Both the position numbers and the translations under genes were made by a program. Positions 56,342 through 61,924 of a DNA stretch of 64,000 nt are shown here, one piece after another. Under the pieces are notes generated by a model, which was given only the letters and a program-made list of their open reading frames with translations, was not told where the DNA came from and searched no databases. The DNA is taken from the NCBI GenBank assembly GCA_911728455.2, contig OU452239.1, positions 2,054,300 to 2,118,299 on the forward strand, written 5' to 3'. Numbering within the stretch: the first letter of the stretch is position 1; every line of letters begins with the position of its first letter. Origin of the DNA: Marthasterias glacialis (Eukaryota > Echinodermata > Asteroidea > Forcipulatida > Asteriidae).

Positions 56342-58890
56342 CCGTGTGCAAAATTACGAAAGTGTGCAAGCAATGCGAAGCCTTCCACGGGCCCTGGGGA
56401 AATGTTGAGGATCAATGGTGCATTCCCGGCCTTTCTTGGTTATAGTTTGAAAGGTATGCACAGTTTTCACTGTGTTTCGGACGACGGATTGAGCCCCTCA
56501 CAAGCTTGTTTTTTTTCATGCACATGTATATATTGAATAAAATAAAGTAAGAACACTGCACTATCAGCTATTCCAATCCTACATTTTACCTTTAAATGCA
56601 ACCATTACGATTGTGCTTAAAAGAGTAATTGTACTCGACCTACATTATTACAAAATCCAGGTCAAACGACGAAGAATCTGCATTTTGTCTCGGGGGTTGC
56701 AGTTTGCCATTGTGTTCTGTTGACTAGCATCATCATTTAAAAAAAAAAAAGCCAGTGATTTCGACCTTGAAATGACAATGCATTGAGTGTGACTTGTCGT
56801 GCGCCGATCGAAGACGTTCTCTGCATTTTTAAAGCTTGAACTGTTGGTGGGTTTTCCTATTTACCCTTGCTTTCTGTCCAGGAATAATTGGGGAACCGTA
56901 CAAACACGTATCTTGAAATTTACAAGATCGTAATGGGGTCGGGGCCAGCTGAAGGGCCCCGAAAAATTGTTGTTCAATTAATATACTCTTTTTAACAATC
57001 GTTGCATCTTTGTATTATCTTTGGAGGCAGTTTGATAAGTTAGTGGTTTTCCCACACTTTTCTTTTCTTTCTGGACGAAAAATATGGAACGCTGCGTGCA
57101 CCTCCCCAACGCCCGATTGTTTTCACAACTCAAATACATTTTACAGCACAGAAATAATTACATAAATACAAAATAAATTATTATTTTGTTCCCATTTTTG
57201 CTTGTTTAGTTTTATGAATTAATCAAATAGCGTGCATTTGTATTTCACAATGTGTTTACCAAAATCTGGTAGGGTAGATCTATGGACTACCCCCGATCCA
57301 AAAGTACACTACCCCACCCACCCTGAATTTACGCCAATAATAAAATAAAAATAATTCAAGTACTTCTGCCCTAACCGTTCCCTACAGTTAGAGACTTGTC
57401 CATAATTGATTATTGAATGATTAGTTAAATCAGTGTTTCCAAATGCTTACCCATTGATCCACATGAGTAGAGATGCTGAATTGTATCTGGTCCAAGGATG
57501 CCATCTGTCACCATCAAGTTGCTAAAAGAAACTTTGAAATCACCACTTGACCATCCAGTGCCATTACTTGAATAAGGTGGAATGTATTTCCCGAGTCTCA
57601 GGTAATTGTCAAGGTGATTATCATCAAGAGTATATTGAGCCTGCATATCCAGAAATCCATCCCAATCCGGAGTTGTATTATTTTCTGTTTGTTGCACTCT
57701 AATGCCGTTGAAAAACACCCCTGCGACCACACCATGATTGGAGAAGTTGAAGGAGCATACCAGGTGAAACCACTGCTTCTGCTGAATGTCATGTTCATGT
57801 ATAACGTCTGTCATGTTAATCCCAATAGCCGATCTCTCCTTGTTATTATTCGCAGTGCAAATCAGCAGTTCACCACTGAGGAGCCACAGGTTGAATCCAG
57901 ACTTGAAACTGTCATAGTTTCCCGCGCTAACCAGGTTGACCAAACTCACCACGTCGTTCTGATTGTAGGATTTTATCTTCAGCCATACTGCCCAGGTGAA
58001 ACCCCCTGCCGTACAGAACAACGGGTCCGATACACAGCTTCCATCGTATTCGCCGAGTACGACAGGGGCTTTCAAGGTGCTGGAGACGGCACAAGAATCC
58101 ACAACGGCTTTTGGTGCGCGTACAAACTGAACATCATTCGAGTTCAAATCTGCTGAGTTGTCGATGGACAAAAACATTCCTTCTGGGGATTTGAAAGCTT
58201 TACAAGGCTTTTGATTATTCACGTCAACTGTACCATTGTCACCAAGGGACCAATGGGAAATCTGAGAAACATCTGTAAAAACATGCACACACATAAAAGA
58301 AAAAACAGGAAATGTCCATTAGTCGATCAATCGTTTTGATAATAGCAATGATTAAAGTACATAACCTGCAGATTTCGAGAGGGGCGACGTTGCTTCGTCA
58401 TGATGGCAAAACACCAATCAAACAAAAATTATTTATAACTTAAACATTTATACTTGAGATCGGAGAATTCCTTTTTCAATGAAAATGATAAATTTCCCCA
58501 ATTTATAAACAAAAGCTTTTTTATGAGATGCTCACTTATAGTCACAAAACATATACCATTAACTTTTTGAATTTAGTAAAAATCGCTTGTCTAAAATGTG
58601 CCGTTTTAAAAATGTCACCTTACATCACAATTTGAATAAAAGTCCAGTGTCCGCTCAGAAACTGGAGATGTCCAATAAGTTTCTTACCGTCTTTAAAATG
58701 ATATTTTCTTACATTTTCATGTATAATTCTTAATTTTAAGTTTGTTTCGTGTAAGCTTTTCGCGGAATACGTATACGATTTGTTCTTCTAATGAATTTCA
58801 TCACTGTTTACCTTGTCTCCATTGTGTTCCCTGTTCACCTAAGGATACATCCAGTCCGGCTGCTAAGAGCAGCAAAGCAAAACACAACAT
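24892..58890 (-). CDS. Giant adhesion GPCR with LamG-Ig ectodomain, 33 exons, complete
   Basis: A plasma-membrane adhesion G-protein-coupled receptor reconstructed entirely from splice sites and phase. Order: signal peptide (58,812-58,890); five LamG-like/Ig-like exon pairs (LamG 57,451, 49,493, 46,918, 44,679, 42,641; Ig 50,664, 48,394, 46,028, 43,648, 41,702 as low ends); seven further Ig-like exons (40,744, 40,063, 38,930, 37,957, 37,500, 36,796, 35,415); stalk 34,812-34,955; GAIN 33,813-33,920 and 33,044-33,231; GPS 31,891-31,937 and 31,200-31,344; seven membrane exons 30,342 to 26,253; tail 25,556-25,637 and 24,892-24,917. Coding length is 9,594 bases, 3,197 residues, with no stop or frame conflict. 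Every border is GT-AG. Ligand and G protein are unknown. LamG and Ig domains in this receptor class usually bind matrix, glycan or cell-surface partners. Confidence 0.88.
24970..25280. repeat. Diverged minisatellite in the last intron
   Basis: Roughly five imperfect units of about 60 bases, each carrying ACAAAATGGTAGGCAATGAG or a variant, then GTGAAC-TTTTCAC and GACGCTG. This tract explains part of why the intron is longer than that of the paralog. Confidence 0.7.
25501..25549. repeat. Short tandem repeat beside a splice donor
   Basis: ATCCATAGAATAGAATAAT occurs twice plus a partial third copy, ending next to the donor at 25,555. Confidence 0.9.
25715..26098 (+). repeat. tRNA-derived SINE, nearly full length
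   Basis: An A-box-like GTGGCCGAGCAG and a B-box-like GGGTCCGAGTCC begin the element, followed by AAGCAAGACACTTAACCATT and GTAAAAGAACCCAGT. The 3' end is AAAGCGCTATATAAGAACTG then TATTATT repeats. The same type of SINE is frequent in echinoderm genomes as far as I know. It lies in an adhesion-GPCR intron and is absent from the matching intron of the paralog. Confidence 0.85.
26253..30448 (-). CDS. Adhesion GPCR seven-transmembrane core
   Basis: The exons are 30,342-30,448 (helix 1), 29,870-29,963 (helix 2, HANLAFALMISDVIFFF), 29,358-29,508 (helix 3, FTWMALEGAFLYV, into helix 4), 28,822-28,888, 27,983-28,049 (CWLSFADGFVWAFLAPV), 27,260-27,345 (helix 5), 26,874-27,000 (helix 6, GLPWVLGLF) and 26,253-26,294 (helix 7, GVFVFLGQCIFDQE). 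The conserved cysteine pair between the top of helix 3 (VGCTLV) and loop 2 (GRCWLS) is present. These are the hallmark family B2 motifs. Phases run 0-2, 2-0, 0-1, 1-2, 2-0, 0-2, 2-0, 0-0. Confidence 0.92.
28110..28499. repeat. MITE family M copy 5, with nested element
   Basis: It begins TACACTCTAAAAACTCCCGC and ends GGAGCTTTTAGAGTGTA. Between AGACAGTTCCGGC and GCCGGAACGGTCT it holds the nested insert shared, inverted, with 18,098-18,345. It also has TGGTCAGGCTGACCC at 28,334-28,348. Confidence 0.85.
31200..31937 (-). CDS. Adhesion GPCR GPS exons with intact cleavage site
   Basis: Exon 31,891-31,937 reads MPGYEPVCSFNSGKD and exon 31,200-31,344 continues DWATEGCVVSDFEG, then NITCSCDHLTHFAVLLRL. 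The four GPS cysteines and the two aromatic positions are in place. The HL|T triad means the GAIN domain should cleave itself between L and T. The new N-terminus THFAVLLRL would then be the tethered agonist. The acid-rich loop LEWDDDGDDN is a local oddity. Confidence 0.92.
32301..32480. repeat. Long palindrome with histone-like stem-loops at its centre
   Basis: About 85 bases at 32,301-32,386 are nearly the reverse complement of 32,399-32,480. At the centre the minus strand reads GGCTCTTTTCAGAGC and the plus strand CTCTTTTCAGAGCC. Each is followed outward by ACACTCC and then CAAAAGAGATTT. It lies in a GAIN intron. Confidence 0.85.
33044..33920 (-). CDS. Adhesion GPCR GAIN domain exons
   Basis: Exon 33,813-33,920 reads FVLKAGNGEYNTIDTKVNGQ and on to IPSIESSDGS. 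Exon 33,044-33,231 reads VTVISVYRSTGNFSG, then SQIIEVNVFNGQGNKI and VSLTFPVQG. Together with the GPS exons these form the beta-sandwich of a GAIN domain, including the typical I-x-V-x-x-x-x linker before the GPS. The start of the GAIN domain is probably in exon 34,812-34,955. Confidence 0.82.
33359..33515. repeat. Small MITE with CAGCGGYGTAGCCA ends
   Basis: CAGCGGTGTAGCCA at 33,359-33,372 mirrors TGGCTACGCCGCTG at 33,502-33,515. The interior has a G run (33,460-33,469) and a C run (33,484-33,492). Such ends are common in animal non-autonomous DNA transposons. A single similar end, GCAGTGGCGCAGCCA, occurs near 8,663. Confidence 0.75.
34105..34240. repeat. MITE family M copy 6, partial
   Basis: It begins TACACTCCTGAGTCAGAATT and carries CCGTGTCCCGTGGGGTTTGA. 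The right end is not recognisable. Confidence 0.6.
34322..34457. repeat. Foldback MITE with 29-bp ends
   Basis: CTGGGCCCAATTTCATGGCT and on (34,322-34,350) is mirrored with one mismatch at 34,429-34,457. The interior repeats GTAAGC and GCGCTT motifs. No coding capacity. Confidence 0.88.
34625..34800. repeat. Dispersed repeat family A, copy 2
   Basis: It shares ACTCGAGTAGGGCGCCCTT-like, TGTGCGTCTCCATTATTTCA and GATGACGTCAATGCATAAGG blocks with 4,735-4,935 and 39,735-39,912. Confidence 0.55.
34812..34955 (-). CDS. Adhesion GPCR stalk exon / start of GAIN
   Basis: A phase 1-1 exon of 48 codons, EINPPGDNITQSKDGDIIVF and on to IADLDRDICGATRIYKEEE. The donor is the weaker GTTTGT. It links the last Ig-like exon to the GAIN exons. 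I recognise no separate domain. Confidence 0.7.
35415..35780 (-). CDS. Ig-like exon 12 (membrane-proximal)
   Basis: This 122-codon, phase 1-1 exon begins GADEAKPKSTLKGLSL. Ig hallmarks are LLCRQS, LEWIVF, SSTLEIS and GGSTIMCKS. The two extra cysteines of the family (QPACRLE and TSPCKHS) are present. The donor is the weak GTTGTA. It is the longest and one of the more divergent copies. Confidence 0.78.
36313..36335. repeat. Terminal sequence of the piggyBac-like element
   Basis: GCCCGGTCCTGATAGGGTTT matches the right end of the element at 60,994-61,924. No matching left end was found nearby, and the AT-rich sequence at about 36,060-36,310 may be its body. It is best read as a truncated or diverged copy. 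Confidence 0.5.
36796..37152 (-). CDS. Ig-like exon 11
   Basis: A 119-codon, phase 1-1 exon with QFLCTVVGN, SYSWQII, NSTLMMKN and WSVVTCST. It keeps the extra cysteine in SKCGHL but lacks its usual partner before the STL strand. An additional cysteine in LVNCSVNL may replace it. It is the most divergent Ig copy. Confidence 0.75.
37500..37841 (-). CDS. Ig-like exon 10
   Basis: A 114-codon, phase 1-1 exon beginning DNGTDEQPSKQKIEI. It has RLLCSAIGS, VEWRIY, SSTLTILNY and AGSVVMCTT. The first extra cysteine is missing (YISNLTALV) while VSSCLFS remains, so one cysteine is left unpaired within the domain. Several N-glycosylation sites are present. Confidence 0.82.
37957..38310 (-). CDS. Ig-like exon 9
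   Basis: A 118-codon, phase 1-1 exon beginning DHQLTTLSSDTPLAI. It has LQLLCTSF, IVWRVYQLRCSVWE, LSSCVQTSTLTIFNY and GAVIECSVT, so all four family cysteines are present. Confidence 0.85.
38640..38893 (-). repeat. SINE family B, copy 2 (intron of the adhesion GPCR)
   Basis: The copy shares blocks GAAACCAAAGGACCC, TAGATGTGGGAGGAAAACCC, GAGATTCGAACCGGGGTC and GGTGAATGGCAGGGAA with 6,797-7,042. Confidence 0.7.
38930..39283 (-). CDS. Ig-like exon 8
   Basis: A 118-codon, phase 1-1 exon with DWTLKLHSLEKW, LQLSCTASAFTGPFLAW, PLCDVWDTL, ASSCLKTSTLTILEY and GAHIMCIAY. All four family cysteines are present. The real exon starts upstream of the first methionine of the frame. Confidence 0.86.
39735..39912. 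repeat. Dispersed repeat family A, copy 3
   Basis: It carries ACGTCATTTGAGTGGG, GAGGTCAAAAGAATGTAGCT, TTTTACCTCTAAGATGG and GATGTCAATGCAAAAGG, in the same order as copy 1. Confidence 0.6.
40063..40410 (-). CDS. Ig-like exon 7
   Basis: A 116-codon, phase 1-1 exon beginning GNFGSTAEDWTLDANI. It has LQCTANAVSGPTIAW, RSKCDVWESL, LSPCVELSILTIKNY and SGSVMQCSS. Confidence 0.86.
40744..41094 (-). CDS. Ig-like exon 6
   Basis: A 117-codon, phase 1-1 exon with VEWSLKVQHLEPLSP, IQCKVSAIDDSFITW, RPRCGVWETL, MSFCIQTSTLTILNY and GGSAIFCST. All four family cysteines are present. Confidence 0.86.
41382..41593. repeat. MITE family M copy 7
   Basis: It begins ACACTCTTAAGATTACTGGA and ends in a T run then TTAGAGTGCA. 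TGGGTCATT and TGACCC half-sites lie inside. Confidence 0.75.
41702..42028 (-). CDS. Ig-like exon 5
   Basis: A 109-codon, phase 1-1 exon beginning DWSLKVRSLDQVTKG. It has LRLACTASAGLGPNIAW, HSQCDVWETL, TSSCVQTSTLTIVNY and SGSIVMCSA. It pairs with LamG exon 5. It has the length of Ig 1-4 but keeps the four-cysteine pattern of Ig 6-9, so it links the two groups. Confidence 0.87.
42641..43414 (-). CDS. LamG-like exon 5
   Basis: A 258-codon, phase 1-1 exon. It opens DQPELYQWSLGGNGTV and has SCAVLKPEYSYIDLG, DYRFCMSTGYTWSVWLK, CPWFHVACAVN, ITLYINGMWM and LFSCGSTG. The W-S-V-W strand, the W-F-H-V-A strand and the Y-I-N-G turn fit the concanavalin/LamG jellyroll (pentraxin-like) fold. It is closest to LamG exon 4. 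Confidence 0.85.
43648..43974 (-). CDS. Ig-like exon 4
   Basis: A 109-codon, phase 1-1 exon with WDLKLRSLVRVSEGV, LVCTASAATGPSITW, YKSKRKMWENV, VSSCVLTSTLTVTNY and SGSVLTCSASCPS. The extra cysteine before W-E is replaced (SKRKMW), and a new one appears in SASC. Confidence 0.87.
44679..45479 (-). CDS. LamG-like exon 4
   Basis: A 267-codon, phase 1-1 exon. It opens DEPELYKWSLGGKGTVDL and has SIPKYSYVDLGNYNDSC, CMSTGYTWSVWFK, CPWFHVACAVNFS, IEIYINGAW and LYTCGSMG. Protein and DNA are very similar to LamG exon 5 around the cysteine-rich middle, which points to recent duplication. Confidence 0.86.
46028..46354 (-). CDS. Ig-like exon 3
   Basis: A 109-codon, phase 1-1 exon beginning DWDLKLRSLVRVSNEV. 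It has LVCTASAATGPSSTW, YKSKREVWEDV, VSSCVLTSTLTVKNY and AGSVVKCST. Only three cysteines are present. Confidence 0.87.
46918..47673 (-). CDS. LamG-like exon 3
   Basis: A 252-codon, phase 1-1 exon. It opens DQLQHFKWSLGEDGTVDV and has SCAVFIERYNYIDLGDF, VWEGFTWSVWIK, SWFHIACVFNLS, RVYINATGDDG and LYECGSLG. The Asp/Gln-rich loop QFDDDFAQQEE matches an acidic loop in LamG exon 2. Confidence 0.85.
47755..47895. repeat. AACGAAAT/TTTCGA repeat, second locus
   Basis: Units such as TTCCCTCGAAATACTATT, TATTTTGAGGGGACAAAATA and GAGGGAACGAAATATTATTT alternate in orientation. The same repeat occurs at 11,385-11,625. Confidence 0.65.
48394..48720 (-). CDS. Ig-like exon 2
   Basis: A 109-codon, phase 1-1 exon beginning DWSLKLRSLVRVSKGV. 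It has LVCTASDVTGPSITW, YKSKRKTWEDV, ISSCVLTSTLTVTNY and TGSVVVCVA, plus an extra cysteine in NGVCINN. Confidence 0.87.
49493..50266 (-). CDS. LamG-like exon 2
   Basis: A 258-codon, phase 1-1 exon. It opens GQPEYYHWALGENGIMDV and has SCALRIRRRSLFVIEN, CTSAGFSWSVWLR, NWFHIACVFNFS, AKAYINGSEG and LHSCGSRS. The donor is A|GTGAGT. A loop reads DEYFDDYFDEYFEDFYGE and is built from a 15-base repeat in the DNA (49,635-49,682), a local codon-repeat expansion. Confidence 0.85.
50664..50990 (-). CDS. Ig-like exon 1
   Basis: A 109-codon, phase 1-1 exon beginning DWDLKLRSLVWVSKGI. It has LVCTASAATGPSITW, YKSKSEAWEDI, VSSCVLTSTLTVENY and ESVVVCSTS. Three cysteines. Its DNA is close to Ig exons 2-4. Confidence 0.87.
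51893..52083. repeat. MITE family M copy 8
   Basis: It begins TTCTAAGAAAAACTCCTGGG and ends CCAGAAGTGTACAAGAGTGT. Inside are GGGTCAGTATGACCC (51,959-51,973) and several other GGGTCA or TGACCC half-sites. Confidence 0.85.
53533..53662. repeat. Foldback element
   Basis: CACTGGTGGAACGAGAAACG at the left pairs with CATTTCTCGTTCCACTAAAG at the right. Confidence 0.65.
54055..54430. repeat. Intronic direct duplication, copy 1
   Basis: The block matches 56,450-56,822 in the same orientation with small gaps. Shared stretches include CACTGCACTATCAGCT, TTTTACCTTTAAATGCAA and GACTAGCATCATCATTTAA. The small open frames across it are not conserved between copies. Confidence 0.85.
56288..56340. repeat. 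(TAA)n microsatellite
   Basis: About 17 AAT/TAA units. Confidence 0.95.
56450..56822. repeat. Intronic direct duplication, copy 2
   Basis: Second copy of the block at 54,055-54,430, about 2.4 kb away, by eye 75-80% alike. It carries a run of 12 A near 56,740 not seen in copy 1. Confidence 0.85.
57451..58272 (-). CDS. LamG-like exon 1 (N-terminal domain)
   Basis: A 274-codon, phase 1-1 exon, the first module after the signal peptide. It opens DVSQISHWSLGDNGTVDV and has SCAVSSTLKAPVVLGEY, CTAGGFTWAVWLK, KQWFHLVCSFNFS, GVFFNGIRV and LYSCGSMG. It is the longest and most diverged LamG copy. The 180-codon plus-strand frame across it is an antisense shadow. Confidence 0.86.
58812..58890 (-). CDS. 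Adhesion GPCR first coding exon: signal peptide
   Basis: ATG at 58,890 starts MLCFALLLLAAGLDVSLGEQ, a typical cleavable signal peptide with a leucine-rich core, then GTQWRQ and the donor CAAG|GTAAAC in phase 1. It joins directly to LamG exon 1. The start is chosen because it is the only methionine before a signal-like core with a phase-1 donor. Confidence 0.82.
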
Positions 58891-59368
58891 CTTTGTTTCA
58901 AGTTTGTATCGTAAATGAGCGGGAGGCACCAACACTTCAAACGTACACTTCATCAATGCATTTTTTAAATAGAAGTCCGCAAATAACGCAAGTTCTGGAG
59001 AGAATCGTTGAAGCGTTTAATAAGGCTGTGTCGCAGACGAAAATAGCTTCATATATTTTTTTTATTGTATTTTTTGTTGGTTTGGTGTGGGGGGTGAGGG
59101 GGAAGACCAAACCATTTTGATTTTAGGGGTGCCCGGGCATAAATACTGGAGAGGGTGGTTTTATCAAATTATTTTCGTAACGGAAGGATCCCGGGTTTCC
59201 CATGAGCTGAAAAAAATTGAACAATAATGGCTAATTAAAAAAAAGTGTTTAAAAATCTTTCAATACCACTACTATAACCAGATATTTTCAATGGGGGTGG
59301 GAGCGAGGGAAACGACATTTGTATTTGTGTGTGTTTGGGTTTTTGGCGGGTGGGCTGGTATATTGGTT

Positions 59369-59391
59369 GGGTGGGTGGGTTTGAGGGTGGG
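59369..59391 (+). promoter_or_regulatory. G-quadruplex-forming motif
   Basis: Five GGG runs in 23 bases (GGGTGGGTGGG, then TTTGA, then GGGTGGG) match the G3-loop pattern. It lies about 480 bases upstream of the adhesion GPCR start, on the non-template side. Whether it folds in vivo is unknown. Confidence 0.5.
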
Positions 59392-59746
59392 CTATTTAAT
59401 GTATGGAATCATTTATTTGTGCATTTTCTAATTTCCTGGGGTGGGGGGGGGGCATAGAGCAAGAAAAAACTCTGCCCTATATCTGACAAATCACCTTTGT
59501 GAAACAAATGACGCACAGGCACTGTTTACATTTCATTTAAACACTTTATTTGAACAAAAACTATTTTAAGTCTCACTCGAGTTGTCAAGCTTTTTATTTT
59601 TACAATTATACTTCTGTCAATATTCCCACATAAAGAGGACCTAATACCAGTAAGTACTGTATTTACCACACAATGAATATAAGTATTTTTTTTAATAATC
59701 TTTACTTCTTATATTTTTCTACTTTTTGTATAAAATTTTATTTGAA

Positions 59747-59953
59747 TCAGCGATTCCTAAGAGCTAATATTGACTGAATTGATGAAGAATCGTTCTCTGG
59801 TATAGTTATCTGTGTTTTTCTTGATTCGGCAATGACAGAAGCTTTATCACAAACATCTTTGCAACATCGCAAAGTTATTTGCGAGGTATAATGTCCCACC
59901 ATAGTTTTCTCAGATAATTCAAGATAATTAATAAAGTAGAATTTTGTATTCAC
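59747..59953 (-). CDS. Weak candidate exon
   Basis: A minus-strand frame ends with SRKTQITIPENDSSSIQSIL then ALRNR and TGA, with AATAAA a few bases after the stop. The end is loosely similar to the receptor tail SSKVESISIPHDSTSLTL. It has no clear acceptor and could be chance or the remnant of a third receptor copy. Confidence 0.2.
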   Translation of the reverse strand: MNTKFYFINYLELSEKTMVGHYTSQITLRCCKDVCDKASVIAESRKTQITIPENDSSSIQSILALRNR

Positions 59954-60149
59954 GTATCGCCTGTCAGACTGTAATCTACACGAGTAGAGTTATTCATAAA
60001 AAGTGCAGGACTACAAATATAAATATAAATGATAATTCAAGATCATGAAATACGTAGAAATTTTTATTCCTAATACTGATGTGCTATCAAATAGTACACG
60101 TGTGTTACGCGCCATTGTGTCCAAAATGGACCATAATTTCCGAAGAAAA

Positions 60150-60480
60150 AATCTTGAACTATTATGTCCGACCCAGTGTGTCCGAGGAACCATTATGTCC
60201 GACCATTGTGTCCAGCAAACCATTATGTCCGACAAACCATTACTTCCGACCCATTGTGTCCAACGCACCGTTACGTCTGACCCATCCGTGGAAACAATGG
60301 GTCAAACATAATCGATCGTCCGAGGTAATTGTTTAAAATTGTCGTCGGACATAATTGTCCATGTTGGACCTAATGGATGGTCGGACAAATAGGTCGAACA
60401 TAATGGTTTCTCGGATATTATGGGTCGTACATAATAGTTAAAAAAATTCGTCGAACATAATGCTCCATGTCGGACATAAA
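60150..60480. repeat. Dyad of short tandem repeats (CATTATGTCCGAC)
   Basis: The left half repeats ATTATGTCCGACC or CATTGTGTCC about eight times. The right half repeats the reverse complement (GTCGGACATAATGG, GTCGAACATAATGG). The halves face each other around 60,310-60,340, so the block can fold into a large imperfect hairpin. Confidence 0.8.
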
Positions 60481-60993
60481 GGTGAGTAGCACACATGCAA
60501 GCTCTTCCAATGGACTCGGCGGAAATCGGGTAAGGGATCAAGCTCATTCTGATTACCGGGGGAGACATAAACCGTGTTGCTCCACCTCCCACCAATGACA
60601 TTAGTGTTCTAATCCCCATATTATTCCAAAGACGCACAATTCAAGCTCTTCTAAAAAAAAGTTACAATTTAAATATTAGCATAGCGGAGGTCCAATAAAA
60701 TAAAAAAAAGATCTTTTCATTTTTTGATTTTGTTCCACAAAAAAGGAGGCAAGCTTGTTTTTGATGTTTGAGTTCGTAAGGTGTAAATATCTGTCGATTA
60801 TAAAATTTATGCATGGTGGTCTTCATGACGTAGGTTTGTAAAAAGAAGGCCATAGTCTGGTCCCTCTATATCACTAGATTAAACTTTGCTGCGTTATCAC
60901 TTCAAATCGACTCAAATTACACAAAAGACATCAGGGCAGCATCGCGGTCAGGCTAAGCTCCCGACCTTACGTCAAGAGTTTGATTGTGCTCGT

Positions 60994-61924
60994 TTAACCC
61001 TATCAGGACCGGGCTTTTTTTGGACTTACGGGGACCGGGGGGGGGGGCTCATTGTGCCCCCCCTCCGTATTTTCCAAAGTCTTGGGCCGATTTTTATGAA
61101 ACTTGCCACAAATGTGTATTTCACCGAGTTCTACATGATGGTGCAAAAAGAAATTCAAAAAAATTGCATTAAAAGTAGTTTTTGTAGTTTTTTTGCCCAT
61201 TTTTGGTCAAAAATCGTATTTTTCCCATAATTTCCATATTTTTTGCCAGAATTCTGTAAAACTTTGCAAATTTGTCTTTCTTGACATCCTCAAGAACATA
61301 AACATCTTTTTCTTTACCAGAGTCACCGTTGAGGGCGCTAAACAAGCTGTTTTATGTAATTTTTGGGAAAAAATCACGTTTTTACATTTTTCCACTTAAA
61401 AATCGATGTAAACAGTCCTTTTAGGGTCCGAGTGTGCATTTATGAGGCCTAACTAACAACTCTATAGTATTTCTAGACCTCAAAAGTTCAAAATTATAAT
61501 GTTGAAAATATTCCATAGATACAAAATTTTGCAAAGTTCGAACCCCTAAAAAACAGCTAAAAATACAAAATCCAAGATGGCCGCCAAAATGGCGGCCATT
61601 TTGGATTCCCACAATGCATCTCAAACTATCATGTGACTTTTCGGTATCACTGTTGGCCACTAAAAATACTTAAAAACATAACATTTTGCTAAAAAATGCC
61701 CCAAAATCACAAAAAATCACAAAAAACGAGTAATATGGGTTCAAACAAACGGTTGCCATGGCAACCACTGACCTCCAATAACAATCGTATTTTGACAAAA
61801 TGATCCTAGATAATTTCCAAGTAAAGTCAGAAAATTTTGTGGCGATCGAATGTAGCGTTTAAAAGTTACAGGAAAAAGTTTGGTAGGGGGGGCACATTGT
61901 GCCCCCCGGTCCTGATAGGGTTAA
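60994..61924. mobile_element. Non-autonomous piggyBac-like transposon with TTAA target duplication
   Basis: The element of 923 bases (60,998-61,920) is flanked by TTAA on both sides. Its ends are CCCTATCAGGACCGG and CCGGTCCTGATAGGG, exact reverse complements. Subterminal blocks also mirror each other (CTCATTGTGCCCCCC and GGGGGGGCACATTGTGCCCC). TTAA plus a CCC start is the piggyBac signature. No transposase frame is present. The inner palindrome GGCCGCCAAAATGGCGGCC is notable. Confidence 0.85.

Larger units (their letters stand above)
50991..57450 (-). other. Large intron between LamG 1 and Ig 1
   Basis: At 6.46 kb this is the longest intron of the gene. It holds MITE family M copy 8, a foldback, a duplicated block of about 370 bases (54,055 and 56,450) and a TAA microsatellite. 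I see no further LamG- or Ig-like exon in it. Confidence 0.6.

Noticed and set aside
50991-57450. A lost LamG-Ig pair in the longest intron
   Set aside because: I looked for the W-S-V-W, W-F-H and S-T-L-T motifs on the minus strand and saw none. The extra length is repeats.
57614-58156. 180-codon plus-strand open frame
   Set aside because: It lies exactly antisense to LamG exon 1, whose frame, splice sites and domain motifs are clear.
60150-60480. CRISPR-like array
   Set aside because: The units are short, degenerate and inverted with no constant spacers, and the genome is eukaryotic.
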